The notes beneath the pieces were generated by a model that worked only from the letters and a program-made list of their open reading frames with translations, did not search any database and had not been told where the DNA came from. From Nocardia shimofusensis NBRC 100134 (GTDB lineage Bacteria > Actinomycetota > Actinomycetes > Mycobacteriales > Mycobacteriaceae): 64,000 bases of DNA. The translations under genes and the position numbers were made by a program. Location of the stretch: positions 372,001-436,000 of the forward strand of contig NZ_BDBT01000001.1 of assembly GCF_001613125.1 (NCBI RefSeq), in the 5' to 3' direction. This document shows, in pieces, positions 25,351-32,885 of this stretch (positions are counted from its first letter, which is position 1; the number at the start of each line of letters is the position of its first letter).

Positions 25351-26607
25351 TCCGGACAGCGCCGCGGCGGGGACGACGACCAGCGCGAGCACACCACCGG
25401 CCAGCGCCAGCATCGGATAGCTCGTCGCGGCGACCATCAAACCCGACCCCATTCCGCCGGTCGCACCGGCGATCGCGATGGAAACATCCACCGCGCCTTG
25501 GGTTCTGGCGCGGGTGGCCAACGGCACCGTATCGGTGATCACCGCCGTGCCCGCCACCAAGCCCAGGTTCCACCCCAGCCCGAGCAACGCCAGCGCCACC
25601 GCGAGCAGCGGCACCGAGTCGGCGGGCGCCGCGGCAGCCAGCAGACCGGCTGCCAGCAGCGTGACCCCCGAGGCGCCCGCGACCGGCAACCGGCCGAGGC
25701 GATCGACCAGCCAACCCGTCACCGGGGAAGGCAGATACATGGCACCGACATGAATCGCGATCACCGCACCGGCCGCGGCCGTGCCGTGTCCATGGGCGAG
25801 CATGTGGACGGGGGTCATGGTCATGATCGCGACCATCACCAGCTGGGTCACCGCCATCACGAAGCCACCCGCGGCGACACCGGCGCGGTGATCTTCGCCT
25901 GAAGGGTCCGTGTCGAGTTCGGTCCGCGGATCCACGGATTGCGCGTCCTCGGCGCCGAGTGTTCGTGCCAGCTGGAGCGGGTCCGGCCGCAACCACACCG
26001 CGAGGACAACAGCCGCCAGGGCGTAAGCGACGGTGGCGAGGATGAACGGGCCGGCCAGATACGGAACTCCCAGCGCACGGGCCAGCTCACCGGCCGGGGC
26101 GGCGAGGTTGGGGCCGACCACGCCACCGACAGTGGTCGCCACCAGCACGGTCGACACCGCCCGGCCACGATGCGAGGCAACGGCCAAATCGGCTCCGGCA
26201 TAACGGGCTTGAAGGTTGGTGGCCGTGCCCGCGCCGTAGACGAACAACGCCGTGAACAACATAACCGGGTTGTCCAGCACCGCGGCGGCGATCACAGCGA
26301 CGCTGCCGATCGCGCCGGTGAGATACCCGGCGGCAAGCCCCGGCCTGCGCCCACGCGCCTGCGAAATCCGGCCCACCGCGATCGCCGCGGCCGCGGACCC
26401 GGCGGTGAACAACGCACTCGGCAGACCGGCCAGCCCGGTCGAGCCGAGCATGTCCTGGGCGAGCAATGCCCCAACCGTGACGCCCGCGGCCAGACCCGCG
26501 CCGCTGAGAATCTGGGCAGCCACCAGCACCCGCAGGGTGCGCCGCTGTATTCCGGCGACATCGGGCAGGGTGGAGTCGAAGCTGGTGGCAGCGGCACTGG
26601 GTGGCAC
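25336..26607 (-). CDS. MFS transporter (second, with ArsR-type operator)
   Basis: A 423-residue major facilitator with 12 predicted helices, e.g. VLVAAQILSGAGLAAGVTVG and the motif-A loop VGRISQARGRRPGLAAGY. The second half has VTGWLVDRLGRLPVAGASG. It resembles drug/metabolite exporters. The open frame extends to 26799, but the extra N-terminal 64 codons would cross the operator at 26673. The GTG at 26607 has GGAGAG 8 nt upstream and starts just ahead of the first helix, so it is preferred. The operator matches those of the ArsR-rhodanese regulator, suggesting membership of one regulon. Confidence 0.85.
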   Translation of the reverse strand: MPPSAAATSFDSTLPDVAGIQRRTLRVLVAAQILSGAGLAAGVTVGALLAQDMLGSTGLAGLPSALFTAGSAAAAIAVGRISQARGRRPGLAAGYLTGAIGSVAVIAAAVLDNPVMLFTALFVYGAGTATNLQARYAGADLAVASHRGRAVSTVLVATTVGGVVGPNLAAPAGELARALGVPYLAGPFILATVAYALAAVVLAVWLRPDPLQLARTLGAEDAQSVDPRTELDTDPSGEDHRAGVAAGGFVMAVTQLVMVAIMTMTPVHMLAHGHGTAAAGAVIAIHVGAMYLPSPVTGWLVDRLGRLPVAGASGVTLLAAGLLAAAAPADSVPLLAVALALLGLGWNLGLVAGTAVITDTVPLATRARTQGAVDVSIAIAGATGGMGSGLMVAATSYPMLALAGGVLALVVVPAAALSGRRKP

Positions 26608-26672
26608 GTCGAGCTCTCCATCCGACAGCAGGAACAAGCGCGCATCGCCGCGCCTCGCGAATCGCCCAAGAA

Positions 26673-26694
26673 TATTCCATAGAACTTTGGAATA
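26673..26694. promoter_or_regulatory. Third ArsR-rhodanese-type operator
   Basis: TATTCCA-N8-TGGAATA, the same arms and same 8-bp spacer as operator 2 at 21646-21667, 66 bp upstream of the MFS GTG start and in an AT-rich patch. No ArsR-like gene adjoins this site other than the one at 24488. Confidence 0.7.
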
Positions 26695-26745
26695 TATCCG
26701 GTGGTCACGTCGACCACCCGAAGTCGATCCCGACGACCGCACACG

Positions 26746-26777
26746 CGAAGGCCCGGCGTGGGTGCGCCGGGCCTTCG
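26746..26777 (-). terminator. Hairpin terminator after the tandem-domain membrane protein gene
   Basis: CGAAGGCCCGGCG pairs perfectly with CGCCGGGCCTTCG around a 6-nt loop, 37 bp beyond the stop at 26814 on the minus strand. Confidence 0.65.
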
Positions 26778-26813
26778 GTACAGCGTTCGGGTGGTCCACT
26801 CACGGGCCGGTTC

Positions 26814-27635
26814 TCAGGCGTTGACGGGGACCGCCAGCACCACCTCTTGCTCGTTGCCGGGCAGATAGTGCACCTGCACGATCCGGCCCACCTGGACGTT
26901 GGCGACGGCGACCGGCGGCAGGAACTTGTCCGTCCGCGTGGTGAAGGTGCTGCCGTCCGGGCGGGTGACGACCAGCCCGATCTCGACCTTGGAGTGGCCG
27001 TCGCGGATCTCGCCGGGCACCGACAGCGACTGCACGACCGCCTGGGCGGCGATACCGCGCGCGGCGATGTCGAGCTTGGCCTGGGTGGTGAAGCCCTTGC
27101 GGAGCATGGACTGGTTCATCACCTGCTGCGCCGCGACGCTGTTGCCGGACATATCGACCTGGACCTTGCCCGGCCGGTGCGGCAGGTAGCGAACCGGCAG
27201 CACCACGCCCGGCCGCAGCAGCGACAGCTCGGTGAGCGGGACGACCATCCGCGCCGAGGCGGGGAACACCTTCCCGTCCGCGCCCTCGACGCTGAAATCG
27301 ATGTGGACCATCGGCTGATCGTTGACCTGCACGCCGGTCCGGCCGATCGACCGCACGGTGCCGATACCGAGGTGCGCGTCGCGGAATTCGCCGGTGTTGC
27401 CGCCGGCGAGAGCCGACAGCAGGTCGCCGCCGAACAGCCCTGGCAGCGAGGTGAAGGCGAAGACCATGCTCACGGCGACGACCGCGAGGATCGGCAGGGC
27501 CAGATAGCCGTTGGCCCAGGCGACGACGCCGGGTTCCCACGGCGAGCTGGGCTGGTAGGTGAGACCGTGCCAGAGGTAGACGCCGATCGCGAGGGCGGCG
27601 GCGACAACGACGGCGAGGCGCAGGGCGCGGATCAT
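26814..27635 (-). CDS. Membrane-anchored protein with two similar beta domains
   Basis: A 273-residue protein of no recognised family. Two hydrophobic helices open it (LRLAVVVAAALAIGVYLW and LALPILAVVAVSMVFAF). Two similar soluble segments follow: about residues 105-165 (VHIDFSVEGADGKVFPASAR, later VLPVRYLPHRPG) and about 205-270 (VEIGLVVTRPDGSTFTTRTD, later IVQVHYLPGNEQEVV). The pattern HxxF/L...DG...V...YLPG repeats, suggesting an internal duplication. It lies 114 nt downstream of the LpqH-like lipoprotein gene on the same strand and may be co-expressed. Confidence 0.75.
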   Translation of the reverse strand: MIRALRLAVVVAAALAIGVYLWHGLTYQPSSPWEPGVVAWANGYLALPILAVVAVSMVFAFTSLPGLFGGDLLSALAGGNTGEFRDAHLGIGTVRSIGRTGVQVNDQPMVHIDFSVEGADGKVFPASARMVVPLTELSLLRPGVVLPVRYLPHRPGKVQVDMSGNSVAAQQVMNQSMLRKGFTTQAKLDIAARGIAAQAVVQSLSVPGEIRDGHSKVEIGLVVTRPDGSTFTTRTDKFLPPVAVANVQVGRIVQVHYLPGNEQEVVLAVPVNA

Positions 27636-27749
27636 GGGGGACTCCTCGACAGTGGTGGGGGACCGGTGGTTCCGGGTTCCTGGCCACCCCGTCGTCGCGG
27701 ACGCGGATGCGCGACGACGGGGAGCCGGGTGCTCGGACCCGTACGCGAC

Positions 27750-28283
27750 TCAGGCGCCGACGATGTCCGAGCAGGCGAAGGTGATGTCGAACGTGGCGGT
27801 GCTGGGACCGGCCAGCGGGTTGGTGAGGTCGAGCGCACCCACGCCCTCACCGGTCACCTTGAAGGTGTTGCCCTCCTTGGTCAGCTTCGCCGAGCCGCCG
27901 GGCTGACCGTTGCCGTAGCCGACCGCGTACGGGGCGCCCGAGGCCCCGCCCTTGGTGCCTGCGATGCCGACCGCCTGAACCGTGTCGCCGGTGATGGTGG
28001 CGCTCACCGAGAGCTGGCCGTAGGCGCCGTTGGCGTTGTCGGTCAGCGCCAGGGCCAGGGTGTCGCCCTGCTTGGCACAGGTCGTGTCGAAGGTGGCCTC
28101 GAGGACCTTGCCGTCGACGCTGGCGGCGGACCCGCTCGCCGGCGCCGTCGGCGCGGCGGAGGGGCCGTTCTGCGGGGTAGCCGTGGTCTCGGCGTCGTCG
28201 CCGCAGGCGGTGACCAGCAGCGCGAGGGCGGCGGCAGAGGCGGCGAGAGCGACGGTGCGGAAGGTCTTGTTGTCGGTGCTCAT
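27750..28283 (-). CDS. LpqH-like (19-kDa antigen family) lipoprotein
   Basis: A 177-residue lipoprotein. The signal peptide TVALAASAAALALLVTAC ends with a lipobox (LVTAC) whose Cys is acylated. A Ser/Ala/Pro/Thr linker follows, then the conserved domain of mycobacterial 19-kDa antigens, including AVGIAGTKGGASGAPYAVGYG and a second Cys pair (TTCAKQG, FACSDIVG) likely to form a disulfide. Cell-envelope localisation. The ATG is preceded by a GAACACC stretch with weak ribosome-binding potential. It is divergent from the CHAT operon. Confidence 0.85.
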   Translation of the reverse strand: MSTDNKTFRTVALAASAAALALLVTACGDDAETTATPQNGPSAAPTAPASGSAASVDGKVLEATFDTTCAKQGDTLALALTDNANGAYGQLSVSATITGDTVQAVGIAGTKGGASGAPYAVGYGNGQPGGSAKLTKEGNTFKVTGEGVGALDLTNPLAGPSTATFDITFACSDIVGA

Positions 28284-28443
28284 GGTGTTCGTTCCTGTCT
28301 GTCCGGAGTGGTGCGGCCTCCGATGTCCGGGCCGTTGAGAGAAAGGTAGGAACGCCGCCGCGCCTACCGATCCCAACTTCTCGGCATCGCCCCTGGTCAC
28401 CGAGCTGCGACGACAGCCACTCCCCCGTTGGGGGCGGACCCGT

Positions 28444-28449
28444 TAGCCT
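28444..28449 (+). promoter_or_regulatory. Leaderless -10 element of the CHAT operon
   Basis: TAGCCT lies 6 nt before the ATG at 28456. A short CCCCC-GTT-GGGGG hairpin at 28422-28434 sits where the -35 region would be. Nothing like a -35 consensus is visible, so an activator may be needed. Confidence 0.5.
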
Positions 28450-28455
28450 GAGCGG

Positions 28456-30021
28456 ATGCGACGACCCCGCGCCCTTGTGCTCGACGAGGTGTGGCGCGGA
28501 CTCGACGGCGTGGAGGCGTTGAGCGGCCCGCACGGCGGGCCGTTGCGCCGCACCGTCAAACTGATCCTCGATCCGCTGGTCATCCGGCCGGTGCAATATC
28601 CCACGTGCGCGGGCGCGATCCTCACCGACGACGGCGCCACCCTGCTCGCCGGCCGCGTCCATGCCGCCGCGGACCGGCTGCGCGCCACCGCGGCCTGGTT
28701 CACCCTGCTCAAACAGGTGCGCCGGGCGCTGCGCATCACCGAGGGCAATGCCCAGGACCTGTACTTCCAGCGCTGCTTCGAATTGGCCGTCACCCGAGGA
28801 CATCCCGATCCGGACAGGGACCGGCTGCGCGCCGAGGCGACGCTGCGCGAGATCCACGAATTCGCCGCCGGTCGCACCACACAGGCGCTCAAGGAGCACG
28901 TCACCGATCCCGCCACCGCCGCCCGGCTGAGCGCGCTGATCGAGACCGCGTGGGCCCGCCGGCCCGGCCCGATCACCGCGCCCGACCACGAGCCGCTGTT
29001 GCGCGACCTGCTCGACGCCGCCGTGGAGGGTCGCACCGCAACCGGCGGGAACGGGCGCCACCCTCGCGGCGACGGAGACGCCCACCGTGATCGAACGGCT
29101 TCGGCCACGGACCTTTTCGATGCGGCCGTCGCGGGAAATGTGGGCACGCACACCGGAATCGCCCTGTGGTACACGGTTTTCGACGGCGACGACACGGTGA
29201 TTCCGCATCGGAGCGCCGAAGACCCCGGCCGGATCGCGCGCGGCTCCGGCCGGGAGCTGGGGCTCACCGCACAGGTGTTGCCGCCGCGCCCGGAGGTCGG
29301 GTCCTCAGCCGCCACAGCCACCTTGGCGCTGCCGCTGGACCGCAGCATCCACGAGCGCGTCTTCACCGTCCTGCATGCATCGACCGAGCGGGCCGAGCTG
29401 CCCACCATCCCGGACCTGGTCACCGACGAGATCGCGCGCAGCTGCGCGCCGTGGGCGCTGCTCGACGAGTCGCTGCGCGCGACAGCGGCGGTGGGCGCCA
29501 TCCTTGCGACCGGCTTGGCCCCGCTCGACCGCCCGCAGCTCACGCGGATCACGCCGATCGCCTCGGCCAGGGCTCGCGACGCCGACAGCATCAGCCATGG
29601 CTACGCCGACGGCCACAGCGACAGCCACAGCCACCGCGACGGCGACAGCCCCGGCGGCAAAGCCGGCGAATCCGCCGCCCACCGCGTCGTCAACGCGCGC
29701 TGGCGGCGCGAAGCCTATGTGTTGCAAGCGCGCAGGCTGGCCGTGCACACCATCGCGGACGCACCGCCCGACCGCGACCCGCTGCCCCTCATCGCCGCCG
29801 AACTCCACGCACCGTGGCGTCCCTACCTGCGCAGGCTCTGGGTGCGACTGCACGGCAGAGACGTGCGCGGGCTGCCGATGGACACCCCGGACGAGCTGTG
29901 GGATCTGCTCGACGGCGTAGCCCGGTCGGTCATCCTCGACCACCGCACCAGGGTGAAGAACGCGCTCAGTGCCACCGCTCTCGCACCGATCGCCGACACG
30001 AGTGAATCGAGGGCGAGCTGA
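28456..30021 (+). CDS. Unknown protein, first gene of the CHAT/TPR operon
   Basis: A 521-residue protein of no recognised family. The first 190 residues are mainly helical (DRLRATAAWFTLLKQVRRAL, LREIHEFAAGRTTQALKEHV). A Gly/His/Asp-rich linker follows, then a mixed region, and near residues 375-400 a striking low-complexity insert, SHGYADGHSDSHSHRDGDS, which could bind divalent metal. The C-terminal 100 residues are helical and Arg-rich. No membrane segment, nuclease or NTPase motif is seen. The stop shares an A with the next ATG (TGATG). It is perhaps a sensor or scaffold for the CHAT protease; this rests on context alone. Confidence 0.75.
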   Translation: MRRPRALVLDEVWRGLDGVEALSGPHGGPLRRTVKLILDPLVIRPVQYPTCAGAILTDDGATLLAGRVHAAADRLRATAAWFTLLKQVRRALRITEGNAQDLYFQRCFELAVTRGHPDPDRDRLRAEATLREIHEFAAGRTTQALKEHVTDPATAARLSALIETAWARRPGPITAPDHEPLLRDLLDAAVEGRTATGGNGRHPRGDGDAHRDRTASATDLFDAAVAGNVGTHTGIALWYTVFDGDDTVIPHRSAEDPGRIARGSGRELGLTAQVLPPRPEVGSSAATATLALPLDRSIHERVFTVLHASTERAELPTIPDLVTDEIARSCAPWALLDESLRATAAVGAILATGLAPLDRPQLTRITPIASARARDADSISHGYADGHSDSHSHRDGDSPGGKAGESAAHRVVNARWRREAYVLQARRLAVHTIADAPPDRDPLPLIAAELHAPWRPYLRRLWVRLHGRDVRGLPMDTPDELWDLLDGVARSVILDHRTRVKNALSATALAPIADTSESRAS

Positions 30022-31118
30022 TGCCGGGCACCGTCCTCATCCGCCGCGTCGAGCCGGATCTGTGGAGCATCGCCCCACCCGGCGCGCCGACGGTTCTCGA
30101 CCCCGCGCCCGCTCTGGACACCACCGTCCTCGAGGTGGTCGGCGGCCACCTGAGCTGGAGTCTGCTGTCCGGGCAACGGCTCCCCGCCGCGATCCTGCAC
30201 GATCCCACCTCCGCCCAGGACTGGCTGTGGGCGATCTACGGCGAATCGGTGGCCGTCGCGCTGAACGACCACACCGAGCCGGTGGAACTTTCCGCCGACC
30301 CGCACCTACCCGAAACAGCCACGGCAGCAAGGCGACTCGCCTATGCCCACTGGGCCGCCCGCTGGTGGCCCGCTTCCACGCTCGACGGCATCCCCGCCCT
30401 CGACCAACGCCTGCTCGACGAGGAGATCGCGACCCTCACCGAGGAATGCGACCTGCTCGTCGACGGCGACGACGCCAGGCCGCCGGTCCGCGAACTCGCC
30501 GCCGTCCCGGCCTCGGCCCGCGCCGAGGACTATGCCCTCGCGGCGGGCGAGTCGGCCGGCGACCAGCGCGGCGCGTTGACCTTCGCACGCGGCAGCGGCG
30601 GCTGGGATTGGCGGCGCTGCCCGCCCGGCCTGGTCGACGCCTCCGAACAGGCCGTCTCCTGGGAATTGACACGCACCGGCGGTCTCACGGCGGTGCGGGT
30701 GCGTGCGGTGGCGGCGCCCGGCATCACTGCGGCGATTCCGGGTTACCTGCGACCGCACGCCGCGATCGACACCGGCGAGGGCACCGTCGACATCGCACTC
30801 GAGCTGTTCGGCGACACCTGGCAGGGACTGGCCGAGATCGGCGCGCAAGCCGTTGCGCGTGTGGAGGTGTACGTACCTGGCGTCGGACCGGTCACTGCCG
30901 ATCCGGTCGAACCGGCAACCCGGGGGCGTATCCGCGCGCTGGCCGCCGAGCGTCTGCGCCGCGCCGCCGAACCCACCACGGGCGACTCGGCCGACAGCCG
31001 CGAGACTGCTGTCACCAGCGGCAGCGCCGACACCAGCGGCGCCGCTGACTCCGACGACGCAGAGGACGCTCCCTTGCTCGCCGAGATCGCCGCGGCCGCG
31101 GAAGATTCGGATTTCTGA
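30021..31118 (+). CDS. Unknown protein, second gene of the CHAT/TPR operon
   Basis: A 365-residue protein of no recognised family. The N-terminus is beta-rich (GTVLIRRVEPDLWSIAPPG, VVGGHLSWSLLSG). An acidic helical centre follows (LLDEEIATLTEECDLLVDGD), then a second beta-rich domain (FARGSGGWDWRRCPPGLVD, ARVEVYVPGVGPVTADPVEP). The last 50 residues are Ser/Asp/Ala-rich and disordered. It is translationally coupled to the preceding gene through TGATG, and a possible small gene begins 1 nt after its stop. No catalytic motif is apparent; an adaptor or CHAT-substrate role would fit, without evidence. Confidence 0.75.
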   Translation: MPGTVLIRRVEPDLWSIAPPGAPTVLDPAPALDTTVLEVVGGHLSWSLLSGQRLPAAILHDPTSAQDWLWAIYGESVAVALNDHTEPVELSADPHLPETATAARRLAYAHWAARWWPASTLDGIPALDQRLLDEEIATLTEECDLLVDGDDARPPVRELAAVPASARAEDYALAAGESAGDQRGALTFARGSGGWDWRRCPPGLVDASEQAVSWELTRTGGLTAVRVRAVAAPGITAAIPGYLRPHAAIDTGEGTVDIALELFGDTWQGLAEIGAQAVARVEVYVPGVGPVTADPVEPATRGRIRALAAERLRRAAEPTTGDSADSRETAVTSGSADTSGAADSDDAEDAPLLAEIAAAAEDSDF

Positions 31119-31119
31119 C

Positions 31120-31365
31120 ATGTCCCTCGACACGCCCGCACATCCCTCTGTCCCGAACCCGCTGCGCGCCGACACCAGGCCGCTCGGAGCGACCGAATCC
31201 CTGAATTCCACTCCACCACCGAAGTTTCGGACTCGCGCGACAGCCCGAGCTGTGCGCGCCGGTTCGCCGAGCCGCGAACTGTCGCACGAAAGCGACCCGG
31301 AGCTGCCGACGCCGCGGCATCGCCTGGGTCTCCACAGCCGAAGAAGATGCGGACTACCGGCATGA
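31120..31365 (+). CDS. Possible small disordered protein inside the CHAT operon
   Basis: An 81-codon frame that exactly fills the 228-nt gap. Its ATG lies 1 nt after the upstream stop (TGACATG) and its TGA overlaps the ATG at 31362 of the TPR gene (ATGA). The product is Pro/Arg/Ser-rich, with no hydrophobic segment and no recognised domain. Third-position GC is lower than in the flanking genes, so it may be a coupling spacer or a decayed gene instead of a functional protein. The coupling geometry is the main argument for translation. Confidence 0.4.
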   Translation: MSLDTPAHPSVPNPLRADTRPLGATESLNSTPPPKFRTRATARAVRAGSPSRELSHESDPELPTPRHRLGLHSRRRCGLPA

Positions 31366-32885
31366 CGCAGGATGCCCCCGTCGATCCCCCTGGTCTCGAG
31401 CTGCTGCATGCCGGCGCCGCCGCCTACCAGCGTGGCGAGGTCGCCGAAGCGCTGCGCATCTTCGAGGACGCGGCGCGCACCACCACCGACGGCGTGCGGG
31501 TCAGCGCGCTGATCAACGCCGCCGCCATGGCCGACGAACTCGGCGACCACCACGGCTCGATCACCCGCTACCGGGAGGCGCTGACCGAGATCCCCGCCGA
31601 CGCCACACAGAAACGCGCATCGGCGCTGATCAACTGTTCACAGGCCTGGCAGCACGTCGGCGCGCTCGACGAGGCCCAGGCCGCGCTCGAGCAAGCCCGT
31701 GCACTCATCGCGGGCGAGGACACCTTCGGCTCGCTGCGGGTCGCCTGCCTGCTCTCGCTCACCGCCGTCGCCTTCCACCGCTCGCAATGGACGCGAGTGA
31801 TCGAGCTGGCCACGGAGTCGCTGGACGCCGCCGTCCGCTTCGCCCCCGAATCGAGCGGTCATCCCCTGATGAATCTGGCGGGCGCGTATTTCGAGACCGG
31901 TCGCCACGAACTCGGCATCGACTTCGCCAGGCAGGCGCTGGTGGCCTTCGAGGCGGCCGGAGACCTCAACGCCATCGCCGAAACCCAGCAGAACCTGGCA
32001 GTCCTGCTGCTGCGGCTGAACTGCCCCGACGAGGCCGAAGACCTGCTGACAATCAGCCAGGAGCACTTCGAACGCGCCGGCTTCGCCTACCGCGCCGGGG
32101 TCGGCCTGAAAAACCTCGGGTTCCTCCACGAACGCCGCCACGACCTCGATCGCGCCGGCGAGTTCTACCGCCGCGCGCTGGACTGCTTCGAATCCTCCGG
32201 CGCCGTCGTCGATGCCGCCGCCGTGCGCACCCGCCAGGCCACCCTCGCCTACCTCCACGGTGACATCGGCGCGGGCCAGGACCTGCTCGCCGCCGCCTAC
32301 CGCACCTACGCCGACCACGGCCTGGGCCTGCACTGCGCCCAACTGGACTACTGGCACGCCGCCCTGCTGGAAGTCGTCGTCGACGACATGGCCGAACCGC
32401 CGCCCGGACTGCTCGCCCTGGGCCGCGCCCTCGCCGCCCCCGCCGCCATCGCCATCGACGCCGTCCGCTACAGCCTGCCCAACGGCAACCAGCGCGAACA
32501 GTGGAACCGCGAGGTCGCCGACCCCGCCGTGCGACTGGCGTTCCGCTTCGCCACCCTCTGCGGCGACGGACCACTCGTCGCCGACCTCATCGAAACACAA
32601 TGCGCGGGAACGACCTTGGATATGTCCCGCGCTGAACCGCAACGCCGCCTTGAGCTTCCGCTGACACCGCTCGAGCCGGAGGTCACCCCTCCCATCGACG
32701 ACACTCCCACCCTGCATCTGGGCGCGGCGCTGGCACATGTGGCCGCGGCCGCCGGACTCCCCGTCAGCCCGCCGCCACGCCTGGCTCTCGCCCCGGACGG
32801 ACACATCGCCCTGGCCGACTACATCGCGGCGGCAGAACGGAAGTACGGCCGCCCCGTCCGCACCGGTCAGGTGCTCCCGGCATGA
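31362..32885 (+). CDS. TPR-repeat protein of the CHAT operon
   Basis: A 507-residue helical-repeat protein. At least seven tetratricopeptide-like units are visible, e.g. AAAYQRGEVAEALRIFEDAA, LGDHHGSITRYREALTEIP, VGALDEAQAALEQARALI, TGRHELGIDFARQALVAFE, RLNCPDEAEDLLTISQEHF and RRHDLDRAGEFYRRALDCF. The last 150 residues leave the repeat pattern and contain a Pro-rich stretch. TPR proteins next to CHAT proteases act as sensors or substrate-recruiting arms. Start chosen at 31362 for its ATGA overlap with the small upstream frame; 31347 is an in-frame alternative after GAAGAAG. The stop overlaps the CHAT gene start (ATGA). Confidence 0.85.
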   Translation: MTQDAPVDPPGLELLHAGAAAYQRGEVAEALRIFEDAARTTTDGVRVSALINAAAMADELGDHHGSITRYREALTEIPADATQKRASALINCSQAWQHVGALDEAQAALEQARALIAGEDTFGSLRVACLLSLTAVAFHRSQWTRVIELATESLDAAVRFAPESSGHPLMNLAGAYFETGRHELGIDFARQALVAFEAAGDLNAIAETQQNLAVLLLRLNCPDEAEDLLTISQEHFERAGFAYRAGVGLKNLGFLHERRHDLDRAGEFYRRALDCFESSGAVVDAAAVRTRQATLAYLHGDIGAGQDLLAAAYRTYADHGLGLHCAQLDYWHAALLEVVVDDMAEPPPGLLALGRALAAPAAIAIDAVRYSLPNGNQREQWNREVADPAVRLAFRFATLCGDGPLVADLIETQCAGTTLDMSRAEPQRRLELPLTPLEPEVTPPIDDTPTLHLGAALAHVAAAAGLPVSPPPRLALAPDGHIALADYIAAAERKYGRPVRTGQVLPA

